Of a stretch of 64,000 nucleotides of DNA, positions 1 through 7,372 are shown piece by piece. The stretch's first letter is position 1. Each line of letters opens with the position of its first letter. The stretch spans positions 1-64,000 of the forward strand of contig JAYRVH010000013.1 in assembly GCA_041918615.1 (NCBI GenBank), read 5' to 3'. A program made the translations under genes and the position numbers. This DNA is from JAEUJM01 sp041918615. Its GTDB lineage: Bacteria; Actinomycetota; Acidimicrobiia; Acidimicrobiales; DATDAH01. The notes below the pieces were generated by a model, which ran no database searches, was not told where the DNA came from, and saw nothing but the letters and a program-made list of their open reading frames with translations.

Positions 1-141
1 GCCTGAGCCCGAGGGATGAGGGCGGGGCCCGAGCGGCCCGCCGACACCGTCGGCAGGAGCGGGAGGCCTGAGCCCGAGGGATGAGGGCGGGGCCCGAGCG
101 GCCCGCCGACACCGTCGGCAGGAGCGGGAGGCCTGAGCCCG
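1..141. repeat. 65-bp tandem repeat, two copies plus an 11-bp partial copy
   Basis: Positions 1-65 and 66-130 are identical, and 131-141 begins a third copy. Each unit contains a short perfect hairpin, GCCGAC-acc-GTCGGC, at 40-54 and 105-119. The left edge of the array lies outside the window, so the copy number is a minimum. No convincing gene covers it; the long open frames here come from base composition. It lies just upstream of the small gene at 205 and may be the downstream flank of a gene to the left. Confidence 0.9.
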
Positions 142-204
142 GGCCGCGGCGCCGAGCCCGCGGCCAGATGTGTCGGGATGGCGGTGGGTGGCTAGCGTCG
201 CAAC

Positions 205-588
205 ATGGCCGCAACCGACACCACCACGATGAAGAAGGGCACGCGCATCGTCGCCACGACCGCCCTGCCCGGCGTCCCCGAAGGCACCCCCGGCAAGGTC
301 GGCCATGCGATCGGGATGGCCCTGGTGCGTTACCGGGTCGCGTTCGACAACGGCACCGAGAAGACCTCGGTCGCCCACACCAAGCTGGTGCCCGAGGGCG
401 AGTGGGAGACGTTCCGCGAGCAGCGCGCGAAAGCGGCGGCCGAGGCCGCTGAGCGCAAGGCGAACGAAGGCGACGCCCCCAAGGCCGAGGCGAAGCCCGA
501 CGCCGGGGCCGGTGCCCCGCCGGTCGACGACCGTCTGGCCGCGCTGCTGGCCAAGTCGAAAGCGGCGAAGGCGAAGAAGCTCGGTTGA
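205..588 (+). CDS. Small protein of unknown function with SH3-like N-terminus and Ala/Lys-rich tail
   Basis: A 127-residue protein I do not recognise by name. Residues 10-65 alternate Gly, Val and charged residues (motifs KGTRIVATTALPG and YRVAFDNG), looking like a small SH3/KOW-type beta barrel. Residues 70-127 are charged and rich in Ala, Lys and Glu, ending AAKAKKLG, which suggests a helical or disordered tail that could touch nucleic acid. The ATG start at 205 was chosen because the fold-like part begins soon after it and the overlapping frames look random. It stands alone, in the same direction as the next small gene. Function unknown. Confidence 0.6.
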   Translation: MAATDTTTMKKGTRIVATTALPGVPEGTPGKVGHAIGMALVRYRVAFDNGTEKTSVAHTKLVPEGEWETFREQRAKAAAEAAERKANEGDAPKAEAKPDAGAGAPPVDDRLAALLAKSKAAKAKKLG

Positions 589-637
589 CCGGCGTCGGTC
601 GCCGACGCAGGAACGACACACGAGTGACCCAGGAGTA

Positions 638-649
638 GGGACTTTCGCC
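638..649 (+). promoter_or_regulatory. DosR/DevR-box-like element upstream of gene 687
   Basis: GGGACTTTCGCC on the plus strand, 37 nt before the ATG at 687. It agrees with the left half and centre of the mycobacterial DosR consensus (TTSGGGACTWWAGTCCCSAA) but less well on the right. The same ten bases GGGACTTTCG occur on the minus strand before the hydrogenase operon (7301-7312). The binding protein is inferred. Confidence 0.45.
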
Positions 650-686
650 TCTCGTGCCGGTGAGCCGGGGGGCGCACCATGGCGCC

Positions 687-1409
687 ATGCCAGACGTCGG
701 GGAAGCGTCGGAGGAGGTTCGGGCGTTGCACGTCCTCGTGGTCGGGACCGAGGGCTGGGCGGTCGACCGGGCCATGCGAGCGCTGCAGCACGCAGGCCAT
801 GTGGTGGTTCGCTGCCCACAGATGGAGCTCTCGCCTTCGGGCTGCGCCGTGCTGGACGGAACCGCCTGCGAGCTCGACGACCGGCTCGATGTCGTCCTGT
901 CGGTGCGGGCGCACCCGCTGTCCAGGGTCATGGCCTCGGAGTACGGGGTCGTCTGCGCGCTGCGACGCGGGGTCCCCCTGGTCCTCGCCGGCAGCGCGCA
1001 CCACAGCCCGTTCGCCCCGTGGGCCGTCACGAGCACCGACATCGATGGGGACCTCGTCGACGCGTGTGTCCGGGCCGCGTCGTCAGGTAAGGGGGGTCGC
1101 GGGCCGCGCCCGGGCGCTTCGGTTGACGAGCTCGAGCTGACGGTGCGTGGCCGAGCGCAGCCCCGCCAGACGGCGGCGGTCGAGCGTGTCGCACGCCCAG
1201 TCCCAGTGGAGGGCCAGCCAGTCGCCCGGCGCCCACCCTCGCAGCAACGCCGCCCCCTCGAGGGCCAGGCGGACCTCTTCCTCCTGCGGCGCGCCGAGGA
1301 CGAGTCGCCCGTCCACCCACTCCACCGGGCGGGCACGGACCGTCGCATGGTCACCGTCGACGCCCAAGAGCCGCCCCCAGCGGATCCGGCAGCGGTCGAG
1401 CACGCGTAG
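687..1409 (+). CDS. Unknown protein with Rossmann-like N-terminal domain; 3' end doubtful
   Basis: From the ATG at 687 the first 130 residues look like a real alpha/beta protein: a hydrophobic strand LHVLVVGTEGW, then a helix, and a series of short strands resembling a response-regulator receiver or a stress-protein fold, without a clear phospho-acceptor pattern. The frame stays open to 1409, but beyond about 1085 the translation becomes low-complexity Arg/Pro/Val and lies antisense to the well-supported DUF6390 gene (1083-1847). A TAA in the next frame at 1088-1090 would end the protein just where the convergent gene ends. The true end is therefore probably near 1090, by a frameshift or sequence error. 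The DosR-like box at 638-649 suggests co-regulation with the hydrogenase. Confidence 0.5.
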   Translation: MPDVGEASEEVRALHVLVVGTEGWAVDRAMRALQHAGHVVVRCPQMELSPSGCAVLDGTACELDDRLDVVLSVRAHPLSRVMASEYGVVCALRRGVPLVLAGSAHHSPFAPWAVTSTDIDGDLVDACVRAASSGKGGRGPRPGASVDELELTVRGRAQPRQTAAVERVARPVPVEGQPVARRPPSQQRRPLEGQADLFLLRRAEDESPVHPLHRAGTDRRMVTVDAQEPPPADPAAVEHA

Positions 1410-1847
1410 CGACTCTTCGACGACCCCGGAGCGGAGCAGCCCCACCCACGGGTAGACGCTGAACACCTGGAAGGCATGGGTCGGCGCCCCGCCGGCCTCG
1501 ATCTCGGCCGATACGTCCGACCATGCGGTGCCGGCGCGCGCGGCGAACCGGTCACCGAGGCGGGCGTCGAAGTCCGCGGCGGAAACCCGGCGGCTCGACG
1601 CGTTGCCGAGCCAGTAGGCCTCGACCACCCGCCCGTCGAGTGGGTCGTCGAGGCCGAGCGCGTCGGCGATCATCTCGAGGTAGGGCCACGCCCCGTCGAA
1701 CCGCCGAGCGAGATCATCGAGACCGCCGTCCACGCGGTCGCCCGACGCATAGGCGAGCAGGGCCTCGTGGTCGTCCGGGCCGCAGTACCCGAGCTCGTTC
1801 GGCGGATAGGCATACCGGGCGAAGAGCGACGCCCCCGCCGCACTCAC
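1083..1847 (-). CDS. DUF6390 family protein, last gene of the hydrogenase operon
   Basis: A 254-residue soluble protein beginning MSAAGASLFARYAYPPNELGYCG, which matches my recollection of DUF6390, a family found beside actinobacterial [NiFe] hydrogenase and hyp genes. It has no signal peptide or membrane helix. Conserved-looking features are an N-terminal Cys (ELGYCGP), Trp-rich segments (PWVGLL, WAPGDWLALHWDWACD) and acidic helices. The GTG at 1847 was chosen because it lies 7 nt past the HypC stop; an ATG further upstream would run deep into HypC. A role in hydrogenase maturation or regulation is inferred from context only. Confidence 0.75.
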   Translation of the reverse strand: MSAAGASLFARYAYPPNELGYCGPDDHEALLAYASGDRVDGGLDDLARRFDGAWPYLEMIADALGLDDPLDGRVVEAYWLGNASSRRVSAADFDARLGDRFAARAGTAWSDVSAEIEAGGAPTHAFQVFSVYPWVGLLRSGVVEESLRVLDRCRIRWGRLLGVDGDHATVRARPVEWVDGRLVLGAPQEEEVRLALEGAALLRGWAPGDWLALHWDWACDTLDRRRLAGLRSATHRQLELVNRSARARPATPLT

Positions 1848-1854
1848 GGTCTGT

Positions 1855-2115
1855 TCATGGCCGTCGTTCGGCCGGTGCTTCCCGGGGGACGTCGACGCCA
1901 CCGACGAGGGCCAGGGCGTCGGCGGCTGCGACCTCGTCGATCACGTCGACAGCCAGACCGGTGTGGACCCGCAGCCACTGGCCCTCGACCGCCTGGGTGC
2001 CCTCCAGGGCCAGCACCGCCAACGAGACCGCCCGGCGCCGCCCGCCCGACTCGATCACCGCCGCACCCCCGTCCTCGCTGACGGACACGACCTGCCCCAC
2101 ATCGGTGAGGCACAT
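1855..2115 (-). CDS. hypC: HypC/HupF family hydrogenase maturation chaperone
   Basis: An 86-residue protein starting MCLTDVGQVV. HypC proteins begin with Met-Cys; Cys2 binds the Fe(CN)2CO unit together with HypD and delivers it to the hydrogenase large-subunit precursor. Cys2 is present, but the proline usual near position 5 is absent. The small beta barrel is followed by a helical tail (EVAAADALALV). The ATG overlaps the TGA of the protease gene by one base, so the two are translationally coupled. HypA, B, D, E and F are not in the window and must be encoded elsewhere if the enzyme is matured. Confidence 0.85.
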   Translation of the reverse strand: MCLTDVGQVVSVSEDGGAAVIESGGRRRAVSLAVLALEGTQAVEGQWLRVHTGLAVDVIDEVAAADALALVGGVDVPREAPAERRP

Positions 2116-2681
2116 CAGACCGGGTCCGGCGCAGGAGAAGGCCCCGCGGTCTGTTCGGGCCGGGAGGACGCGGAATGCGGCGACAGGAGGCTCGACGACA
2201 AGGAATGCGCCTCGGCCACGAGCATGGCGACGGCCTCCGGGACCGCTGAGGCGACGGGCGGGCTCAGGGCATCGCCCTCGGCGAAGTCGTGGCCCTCGAT
2301 CCCGAGGACCACCAGGCGCTCGGGCAACCGACCGAGCGCCCGGCCGAGATCGACCGCAGCCCGCACGCCGGCACCATGGGTACTGGTCCCCGGACACCAG
2401 GCGCGCCAGCGCCGGTCGGGCGCGAGTGTTCCGCCGGCCGACACCGCCACGATCCGATGGAGGGTGCCGGCACGGCCGCCGGCACGCGCCGCGTCCACCA
2501 CGATCGCCGCGGCGGCCCCGTCCCAGGCATCGAGGAGCCGAGTCGGCTCACCGTCGGTCTCGACGACCGCGGTGCCTCTGGGGAATTGCGAAGCGGCCTC
2601 GCCGACGATCCGGAACGCCACCCCGTCGTCGCCGCGGAAGGAATTGCCCACCGCGATGACCACGAGCGGCGCCGCGCTCAT
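2115..2681 (-). CDS. Hydrogenase maturation endopeptidase (HyaD/HycI family)
   Basis: A 188-residue peptidase that removes the C-terminal tail of the hydrogenase large subunit after nickel insertion. The family signature near the N-terminus is clear: VGNSFRGDDGVAF (residues 11-23), equivalent to GNPLRGDDGVG in HycI-type peptidases. A central VVDAARAG and a later IEGHDF supply the further acidic and His residues expected around the nickel-sensing site. The last 25 residues are low-complexity Ser/Pro. The ATG at 2681 overlaps the large-subunit stop (ATGA), fitting co-translation with its substrate. Confidence 0.9.
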   Translation of the reverse strand: MSAAPLVVIAVGNSFRGDDGVAFRIVGEAASQFPRGTAVVETDGEPTRLLDAWDGAAAAIVVDAARAGGRAGTLHRIVAVSAGGTLAPDRRWRAWCPGTSTHGAGVRAAVDLGRALGRLPERLVVLGIEGHDFAEGDALSPPVASAVPEAVAMLVAEAHSLSSSLLSPHSASSRPEQTAGPSPAPDPV

Positions 2682-3982
2682 CGACGATCCACGGTCAGGT
2701 CGAGGAAGTGGGTGGCACACGAGATGCAGGGGTCGTGGTTGCGGATCACCTGCTCGCAGCGGTGGCGGAGGTCGTCGTCCGACAGATCGAGGTTCTTCTC
2801 GACGAAGTGGAACAGGTCGTGCTCGATGCTCGGCTGGTTCTGCGAGGTCGGGGGCACGATGACGGCATCGGTGATCAGCCCGTCCGAGTCGAGTGAATAG
2901 CGGTTGTAGAGCAGCCCCCGGGGCGCCTCGGTGACGCCGTGGCCGACGGCGGCGGTCGGCTCGACGGGCACCGCAGGACGGTCGGGCGGCTCGTAGGATT
3001 CGATGAGCGCGATCGCCTCGTCGCACGCGTGCAACACCTCGACCGCCCGCATCACGATGCTGCGGAACGGGTTGCGGCAGTCGGGCCCGAGGTCGACCGC
3101 CGCAGCGGCCTCGCGTGCGCCTGGCGACAGCTGCTCGAAGTTGAGGGCGAACCGGGCCTGCGGGCCGACGAGGTACCCGCCACGTTCCAGCAGGTGCGCG
3201 TGCAGCGCGTTGGAGCGGGCCACGTGGCTCTCGACGACGTGGTCGGCGAACTCCTCGGGGGCGATGTCGAGCCCGGCGCTGGACCGGATGCGCCCGCCGA
3301 GCACGGCGTACTCGTCCGGGCGCCAGAGCGCGACGAGCTCGTGGTGGTGCTCGAGATCGGGCACGTCGAAGTCACCGACCCAGCGCACGGTCGCCACCGC
3401 GGTCTCGCGCGCCCGGAGCAACTTGTCGCGCAAGGGCCGGAGCTCGCGCTTGGTGGGCACCCGGTAGAAGCCGCCGACCCGCACGTTGACCGGGTGGATC
3501 GCACGGCCACCGAGGGTCTCCAGCACCTCGTTGCCCACCCGCTTGAGGTCGAGGCCGTCCTGGACGAGCGAGCGGTGGTCGGCTGCCATCTCCACCGCAC
3601 CCGCGTAGCCGAGGAAGTCGGGAGCGTGGAGCATGTAGACGTGCAGCGTGTGGCTCTCGATCCACTCGCCGCAGTAGAGGATGCGACGGAGGTCCCGGAG
3701 CGGTCCGTCGACCGTCACCCCGCACGCCGCCTCGATGGCCAGGCACGAGCTCATCTGGTACGCGACCGGGCAGATCCCGCAGATCCGGGCGGTGATGTCG
3801 GGGGGCTCGGTGTAGCGCCGGCCCCGGAGGAACGCCTCGAAGAAGCGGGGCGGCTCGTAGATCTGGAGTTGGACGTCGACGAGCGCGCCGTCGCGGATCT
3901 CGACATACATGGCGCCCTCGCCCTCCACCCGGGCCAGGGCGTCGACCTTCAAGGTGCGCGAGGCGGGGGCGCGGTGGGTCAC
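2678..3982 (-). CDS. [NiFe] hydrogenase large (catalytic) subunit, group 3b type
   Basis: A 434-residue subunit carrying the NiFe site. The N-terminal nickel-binding motif is RICGIC (Cys68, Cys71) and the C-terminal motif is DPCISCATH (Cys419, Cys422, His425). Beyond the His lies a nine-residue tail (FLDLTVDRR) that the adjacent peptidase should remove. The length and the neighbouring FAD/NAD and FeS subunits place it with the bidirectional cytoplasmic NADP-linked (sulfhydrogenase-like) group 3b enzymes rather than respiratory uptake hydrogenases. It starts at GTG 3982, overlapping the small-subunit stop by 4 nt (GTGA). Confidence 0.93.
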   Translation of the reverse strand: MTHRAPASRTLKVDALARVEGEGAMYVEIRDGALVDVQLQIYEPPRFFEAFLRGRRYTEPPDITARICGICPVAYQMSSCLAIEAACGVTVDGPLRDLRRILYCGEWIESHTLHVYMLHAPDFLGYAGAVEMAADHRSLVQDGLDLKRVGNEVLETLGGRAIHPVNVRVGGFYRVPTKRELRPLRDKLLRARETAVATVRWVGDFDVPDLEHHHELVALWRPDEYAVLGGRIRSSAGLDIAPEEFADHVVESHVARSNALHAHLLERGGYLVGPQARFALNFEQLSPGAREAAAAVDLGPDCRNPFRSIVMRAVEVLHACDEAIALIESYEPPDRPAVPVEPTAAVGHGVTEAPRGLLYNRYSLDSDGLITDAVIVPPTSQNQPSIEHDLFHFVEKNLDLSDDDLRHRCEQVIRNHDPCISCATHFLDLTVDRR

Positions 3983-4791
3983 GGCTCGGACCCCCGGCGG
4001 ACGTCGGGCAGCGGGAGGCGGGCCTCGCTCTCGGACCGGAACGGCTCGGCCCAGGCGTTGAAGGTCCGGAGCAGGCGCCCGATGTCGGCGTCGCTCGTGC
4101 CGAGCGCGCCGAGCGTGGGAGTGAGGGCCGCGGGTGCGGCCGACTCCATCGGCCCGAAGCAGCCGTAGCACCCGCGCTGGTAGCGGGGGCACAGCGCTCC
4201 GCACCCGGCGTGGGTGATCGGCCCCAGGCACGGCACGCCGCCGGCGACCAGCACGCACACGTTGCCCGCGGCCTTGCACTCGACACACACGCTCTGAGCG
4301 CTCACCGCAGGGCGTCGGCCGTGCAGGAACGCACCGATCACCTCCAACAGCTGCGCCCCGTCGATCGGGCAGCCCCGCAACTCGAAGTCGACCGGCACGT
4401 GGGCCGAGATCGGCGTCGACGTGTCGAGCGTCGAGATGAACGCGGGCGTGGGGTACACGATGGCGAGGAACTCCTCGACATCGCCGAAGTTCCGCAGGGC
4501 CTGGATGCCCCCGGCGGTGGCGCAGGCACCGATGGTCACGAGGCGGCGAGAAGCGGCGCGGACCTGTTGGATCCGCTCGACGTCGACAGCCGTGGTGACC
4601 GACCCCTCGACCAGTGACACGTCGTAGGGGCCGTCCACGGTGGCGCTCGACGCCTCGAGGAAGTAGCCGATCTCGACCTCGCCGGCCACGGCCAGCAGCT
4701 CGTCCTCACAGTCGAGAAGGGTGAGCTGGCACCCGTCACAGGACGAGAACTTCCAGACGGCGAGTCGCGGGAGCGATCGGGCCCCGGTCAT
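3979..4791 (-). CDS. [NiFe] hydrogenase small subunit, group 3b type
   Basis: A 270-residue electron-transfer subunit. The proximal-cluster ligands are visible: SSCDGCQ (Cys18, Cys21), GACATAGG and GVPCLG. Further Cys groups CVECK, GCGALCPRYQRGCYGCFGP fit the medial and distal [4Fe-4S] clusters. There is no twin-arginine signal or C-terminal membrane helix, so the complex should be cytoplasmic. ATG 4791 overlaps the stop of the FAD subunit (ATGA). Its partner is the large subunit encoded directly downstream; electrons pass on to the FeS and flavin subunits upstream. Confidence 0.93.
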   Translation of the reverse strand: MTGARSLPRLAVWKFSSCDGCQLTLLDCEDELLAVAGEVEIGYFLEASSATVDGPYDVSLVEGSVTTAVDVERIQQVRAASRRLVTIGACATAGGIQALRNFGDVEEFLAIVYPTPAFISTLDTSTPISAHVPVDFELRGCPIDGAQLLEVIGAFLHGRRPAVSAQSVCVECKAAGNVCVLVAGGVPCLGPITHAGCGALCPRYQRGCYGCFGPMESAAPAALTPTLGALGTSDADIGRLLRTFNAWAEPFRSESEARLPLPDVRRGSEP

Positions 4792-5642
4792 CGCGCGCTC
4801 GTCCGGAGCAGCGGTGCCGCGTTCTCGTGGTCGAACACGGGCCCGTCGAGGCACACGAAGCTGCCGCCCAGCTGGCAGTGCCCGCAATGGCCGACGGCGC
4901 ACTTCATGTTGCGTTCGAGCGACACCTGCACGGACCGGGGATGCACGCCGAGGCCGATGAGCGCCTGGGCGGTGAATCGCATCATCACCTCGGGCCCGCA
5001 CACGAGGGCGACGGCCTCACCCGGCTCCATGTCCACCCGGTCGAGCACCTCGGTCACCACCCCCACCGCCCCCTGCCATGAGCGGTCGGCGTGATCGACG
5101 GTGGCCACCACCTGCACGTGAGGGCGTCGGCCCCACTCGGCGAGCTCGTCCTGGAAGAGCAGGTCGCCCGGGGTCCGCGCACCGACGACGATGGCCACCC
5201 GCCGGAAGCGGTCGGGGTCGGCGAGCGCCTCGAGCACAGCCGGCCGGAGGGGCACGAGGCCCACGCCCCCGGCGACGAACAGCAGGTCGCCACCCCCGGC
5301 GCCCGCCAGGTCCCAGGCGGTGCCGAACGGGCCGCGGACACCGACCACGCCGTCGACCGGCGTGGCGACGAGTGCCTCGGTGACGGCGCCGACCGCGCGG
5401 ATGGTCTCTTCGATCGTCCCGTCGGCGGCATGCATGCCGAGCGAGATCGGCACCTCGCCGACCCCGAACGCCCAGAGCATGAAGAACTGGCCCGGCCTGG
5501 CCTCCGGCAGGGCCGCGTCGACCGGCGCGAGGGTCAACGTGACCGTGTCGGCGCCGTCCTGGCGACGACCCACGACACGGTAGCGGTGCGGGAGCATGGG
5601 TTCTGGGGCCGTGCCGACCGGGAGCAGCGGGGCGTCAAGCAT
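4788..5642 (-). CDS. Hydrogenase FAD/NAD(P)-binding gamma subunit
   Basis: A 284-residue ferredoxin reductase-like subunit equivalent to the gamma subunit of sulfhydrogenase. Visible in order are a flavin-binding barrel (ARPGQFFMLW, RGPFGTAWDL), an NAD(P)-binding motif AGGVGLVPLRP, and a C-terminal [2Fe-2S] cluster motif with the Cys pattern of ERNMKCAVGHCGHC plus a later FVCLDGP. It passes electrons between the FeS subunits and NAD(P). The ATG at 5642 overlaps the upstream gene by 8 nt; an internal ATG before PHRYRVV is a possible shorter start. Confidence 0.9.
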   Translation of the reverse strand: MLDAPLLPVGTAPEPMLPHRYRVVGRRQDGADTVTLTLAPVDAALPEARPGQFFMLWAFGVGEVPISLGMHAADGTIEETIRAVGAVTEALVATPVDGVVGVRGPFGTAWDLAGAGGGDLLFVAGGVGLVPLRPAVLEALADPDRFRRVAIVVGARTPGDLLFQDELAEWGRRPHVQVVATVDHADRSWQGAVGVVTEVLDRVDMEPGEAVALVCGPEVMMRFTAQALIGLGVHPRSVQVSLERNMKCAVGHCGHCQLGGSFVCLDGPVFDHENAAPLLRTSAR

Positions 5643-6093
5643 GCCCGTAGACGTCCAGGAGTCGCAGGCGGGTGGCTTGGAGTCGGCGCACCAGCAGGCC
5701 CGCGAAGCGCTGCACGAGCCGGTACCCGAGGGCGGGATCGTCGTCGCACTTCGCGCGCAGGCACGCTGCGTCGAGTGCCACCGCGGCGGTGTCTTCCAGG
5801 GCGATCGCCTCGAACTGCCACCGGTGCGGCGGGAACAGCCAGGACGCCCCCAGCACCTCGCCCGCTCCCAGCATGGTGACCACGAACGGCGGCTTGCCGA
5901 CGACCTCCATCTCGAGGGCCACCCTCCCCTGGCGGAGCACGTAGAAGTGATCGGCCGGCTCACCCTCACGGAAGATCGTCTCGCCCGCCGAGAACCGCAT
6001 GTTCACCCCGCAACCGGCGAGAAGGTCGAGGTCGGGATCGGGCAGGTCTCCGAAGAACGGGTGCTCCTGCAACAGGTCGCGGATGCCCTTCAA
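5635..6093 (-). CDS. Cyclic-nucleotide-binding domain protein within the hydrogenase operon
   Basis: A 152-residue protein consisting of a single CRP-type beta-roll domain (RFSAGETIFREGEPADHFYVL, then GEVLGASWLFPPHR) followed by a C-terminal helix (ALGYRLVQRFAGLLVRRLQ). It lacks the helix-turn-helix of CRP/FNR regulators, and the usual Arg of the phosphate-binding cassette is not obvious, so ligand binding is uncertain. It lies between the FeS and FAD subunit genes, overlapping both. The start is assigned to TTG 6093, giving a TTGA overlap with the upstream stop; no ATG or GTG fits. A role as a regulatory or structural subunit is inferred. Confidence 0.8.
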   Translation of the reverse strand: MKGIRDLLQEHPFFGDLPDPDLDLLAGCGVNMRFSAGETIFREGEPADHFYVLRQGRVALEMEVVGKPPFVVTMLGAGEVLGASWLFPPHRWQFEAIALEDTAAVALDAACLRAKCDDDPALGYRLVQRFAGLLVRRLQATRLRLLDVYGHA

Positions 6094-7274
6094 GACGACT
6101 CCTCTCCTGAGCCCACTGGGCTCCCGTGTCGGGCCGGCCCGCGTCGGCGCACCGAACCGTCGGTCGCGGCGATGGCCGCCACCTCCTCGGTGAGGTCGAT
6201 GCCGACCGGGCACCAGGTGATGCAGCGGCCGCACCCGACGCAACCGAGCTCGCCGAACTGATCGGCCCAGGTGGAAAGCTTGTGGGTGAGCCATTGGCGG
6301 TAGCGGGACCGGACGGTCGACCGAACGGGCCCTCCGTGCAGATAGCTGAAGTCGAGCGTGAAGCAGGAGTCCCACCGCTGCCACCGCTCGGCCACGGCTC
6401 CCGTGACGTCGGTGGTGTCCTCGACGGTCCCGCAGAAGCAGGTGGGGCAGACCATCGTGCAGTTGGTGCAGGCGAGGCACCGCGTGGCGAGGTCGTCCCA
6501 CCGGGGGTGCTCGAGGTTGCGGGCCAGCAGCGCCGCCACCTCGGCGGCAGGGACATGCCGTCGCTGACCCGCGACCGCCATGGCCGTCGCATCGGCTGCG
6601 GCGTCCTGGTCGGCCCGGGTGGCGGGCTGATGCGGGACCGCGGCGAGGACGGCCGCTCCCTGCTCGCTGCCCACCCGAACACCGAAACGATGCTCGCCGC
6701 CGTCGAGCAGTTCGACGAGCGCGAGGTCGAACCCGTCGGCCGCGGCGGGGCCGGCGCCCATCGAGTCGCAGAAGCACGTCGGTCCTGCCTCACCACAGTC
6801 CACGGCGACGATGAAGGCGTCGGCCCGCCGGGTTGCGTAGCCCGGGTCGGCGACGGCCCCGTCACGCAGCACCCGGTCCTGGACCGCGATGCCACGCAGG
6901 TCGCAGGACCGGACGCCGATGAACGCGTTTCGGACCGGGGCCTCGACCGCGTCGTCGATCTCGAAGCCTCCGCCGCCTCGCCTCGCCCGGAAGACGAGTG
7001 ATCTGGCGGGGTGCAGAAAGGGCTTCCACGAGGTCGCCGGCGTCGTGAACCCGAACAGCGCGGCGTCTTCCCGGCGCCGCAACCGGTAGCGCCCCGGGGC
7101 CTGCTCGTCACCCCAGCCCGCGGGGAGGTCGGCCACGCCGTCGATCTCGTCGAGCACGACGGCACCGTCGCGTACCGTCGGCCCGATCAGGGTGCGGCCG
7201 TCGCCACGGAGGGCGTCGAGCAGCGCCGCCAGCCCCGCCACGGTGAGTATGCCGTCCATCACGGACGCCAGCAT
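6090..7274 (-). CDS. Hydrogenase [4Fe-4S] dicluster beta subunit (HydB/AsrA-like)
   Basis: A 394-residue FeS protein resembling the beta subunit of sulfhydrogenase and anaerobic sulfite reductase subunit A. Two ferredoxin-like motifs are present in the C-terminal third: CLACTNCTMVCPTCFC and CVGCGRCITWCPVGID. Cysteines in the N-terminal half (RSCDLRGI, DCGEAGPTCFCDS) are also typical of the family. It conducts electrons between the hydrogenase small subunit and the flavin subunit. First gene of the operon; ATG 7274 is used, ATG 7259 is an alternative. Confidence 0.9.
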   Translation of the reverse strand: MLASVMDGILTVAGLAALLDALRGDGRTLIGPTVRDGAVVLDEIDGVADLPAGWGDEQAPGRYRLRRREDAALFGFTTPATSWKPFLHPARSLVFRARRGGGGFEIDDAVEAPVRNAFIGVRSCDLRGIAVQDRVLRDGAVADPGYATRRADAFIVAVDCGEAGPTCFCDSMGAGPAAADGFDLALVELLDGGEHRFGVRVGSEQGAAVLAAVPHQPATRADQDAAADATAMAVAGQRRHVPAAEVAALLARNLEHPRWDDLATRCLACTNCTMVCPTCFCGTVEDTTDVTGAVAERWQRWDSCFTLDFSYLHGGPVRSTVRSRYRQWLTHKLSTWADQFGELGCVGCGRCITWCPVGIDLTEEVAAIAATDGSVRRRGPARHGSPVGSGEESS

Positions 7275-7300
7275 GGCGCATCCGGCGGCCCGGGGCGAGT

Positions 7301-7312
7301 GCCGAAAGTCCC
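7301..7312 (-). promoter_or_regulatory. DosR/DevR-box-like element upstream of the hydrogenase operon
   Basis: On the minus strand the sequence GGGACTTTCGGC ends 27 nt before the ATG at 7274. It shares GGGACTTTCG with the element before gene 687 and resembles the DosR box of mycobacteria, where the group 3b hydrogenase Hyh is known to be hypoxia-induced through DosR. The right half-site is degenerate (GCAC in place of TCCC). Confidence 0.5.
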
Positions 7313-7372
7313 TGGTGCAGCCGGGCCGGTTGGGACACGATCACCGAAGACGATCTGCCGGTAGGAGCGCGA

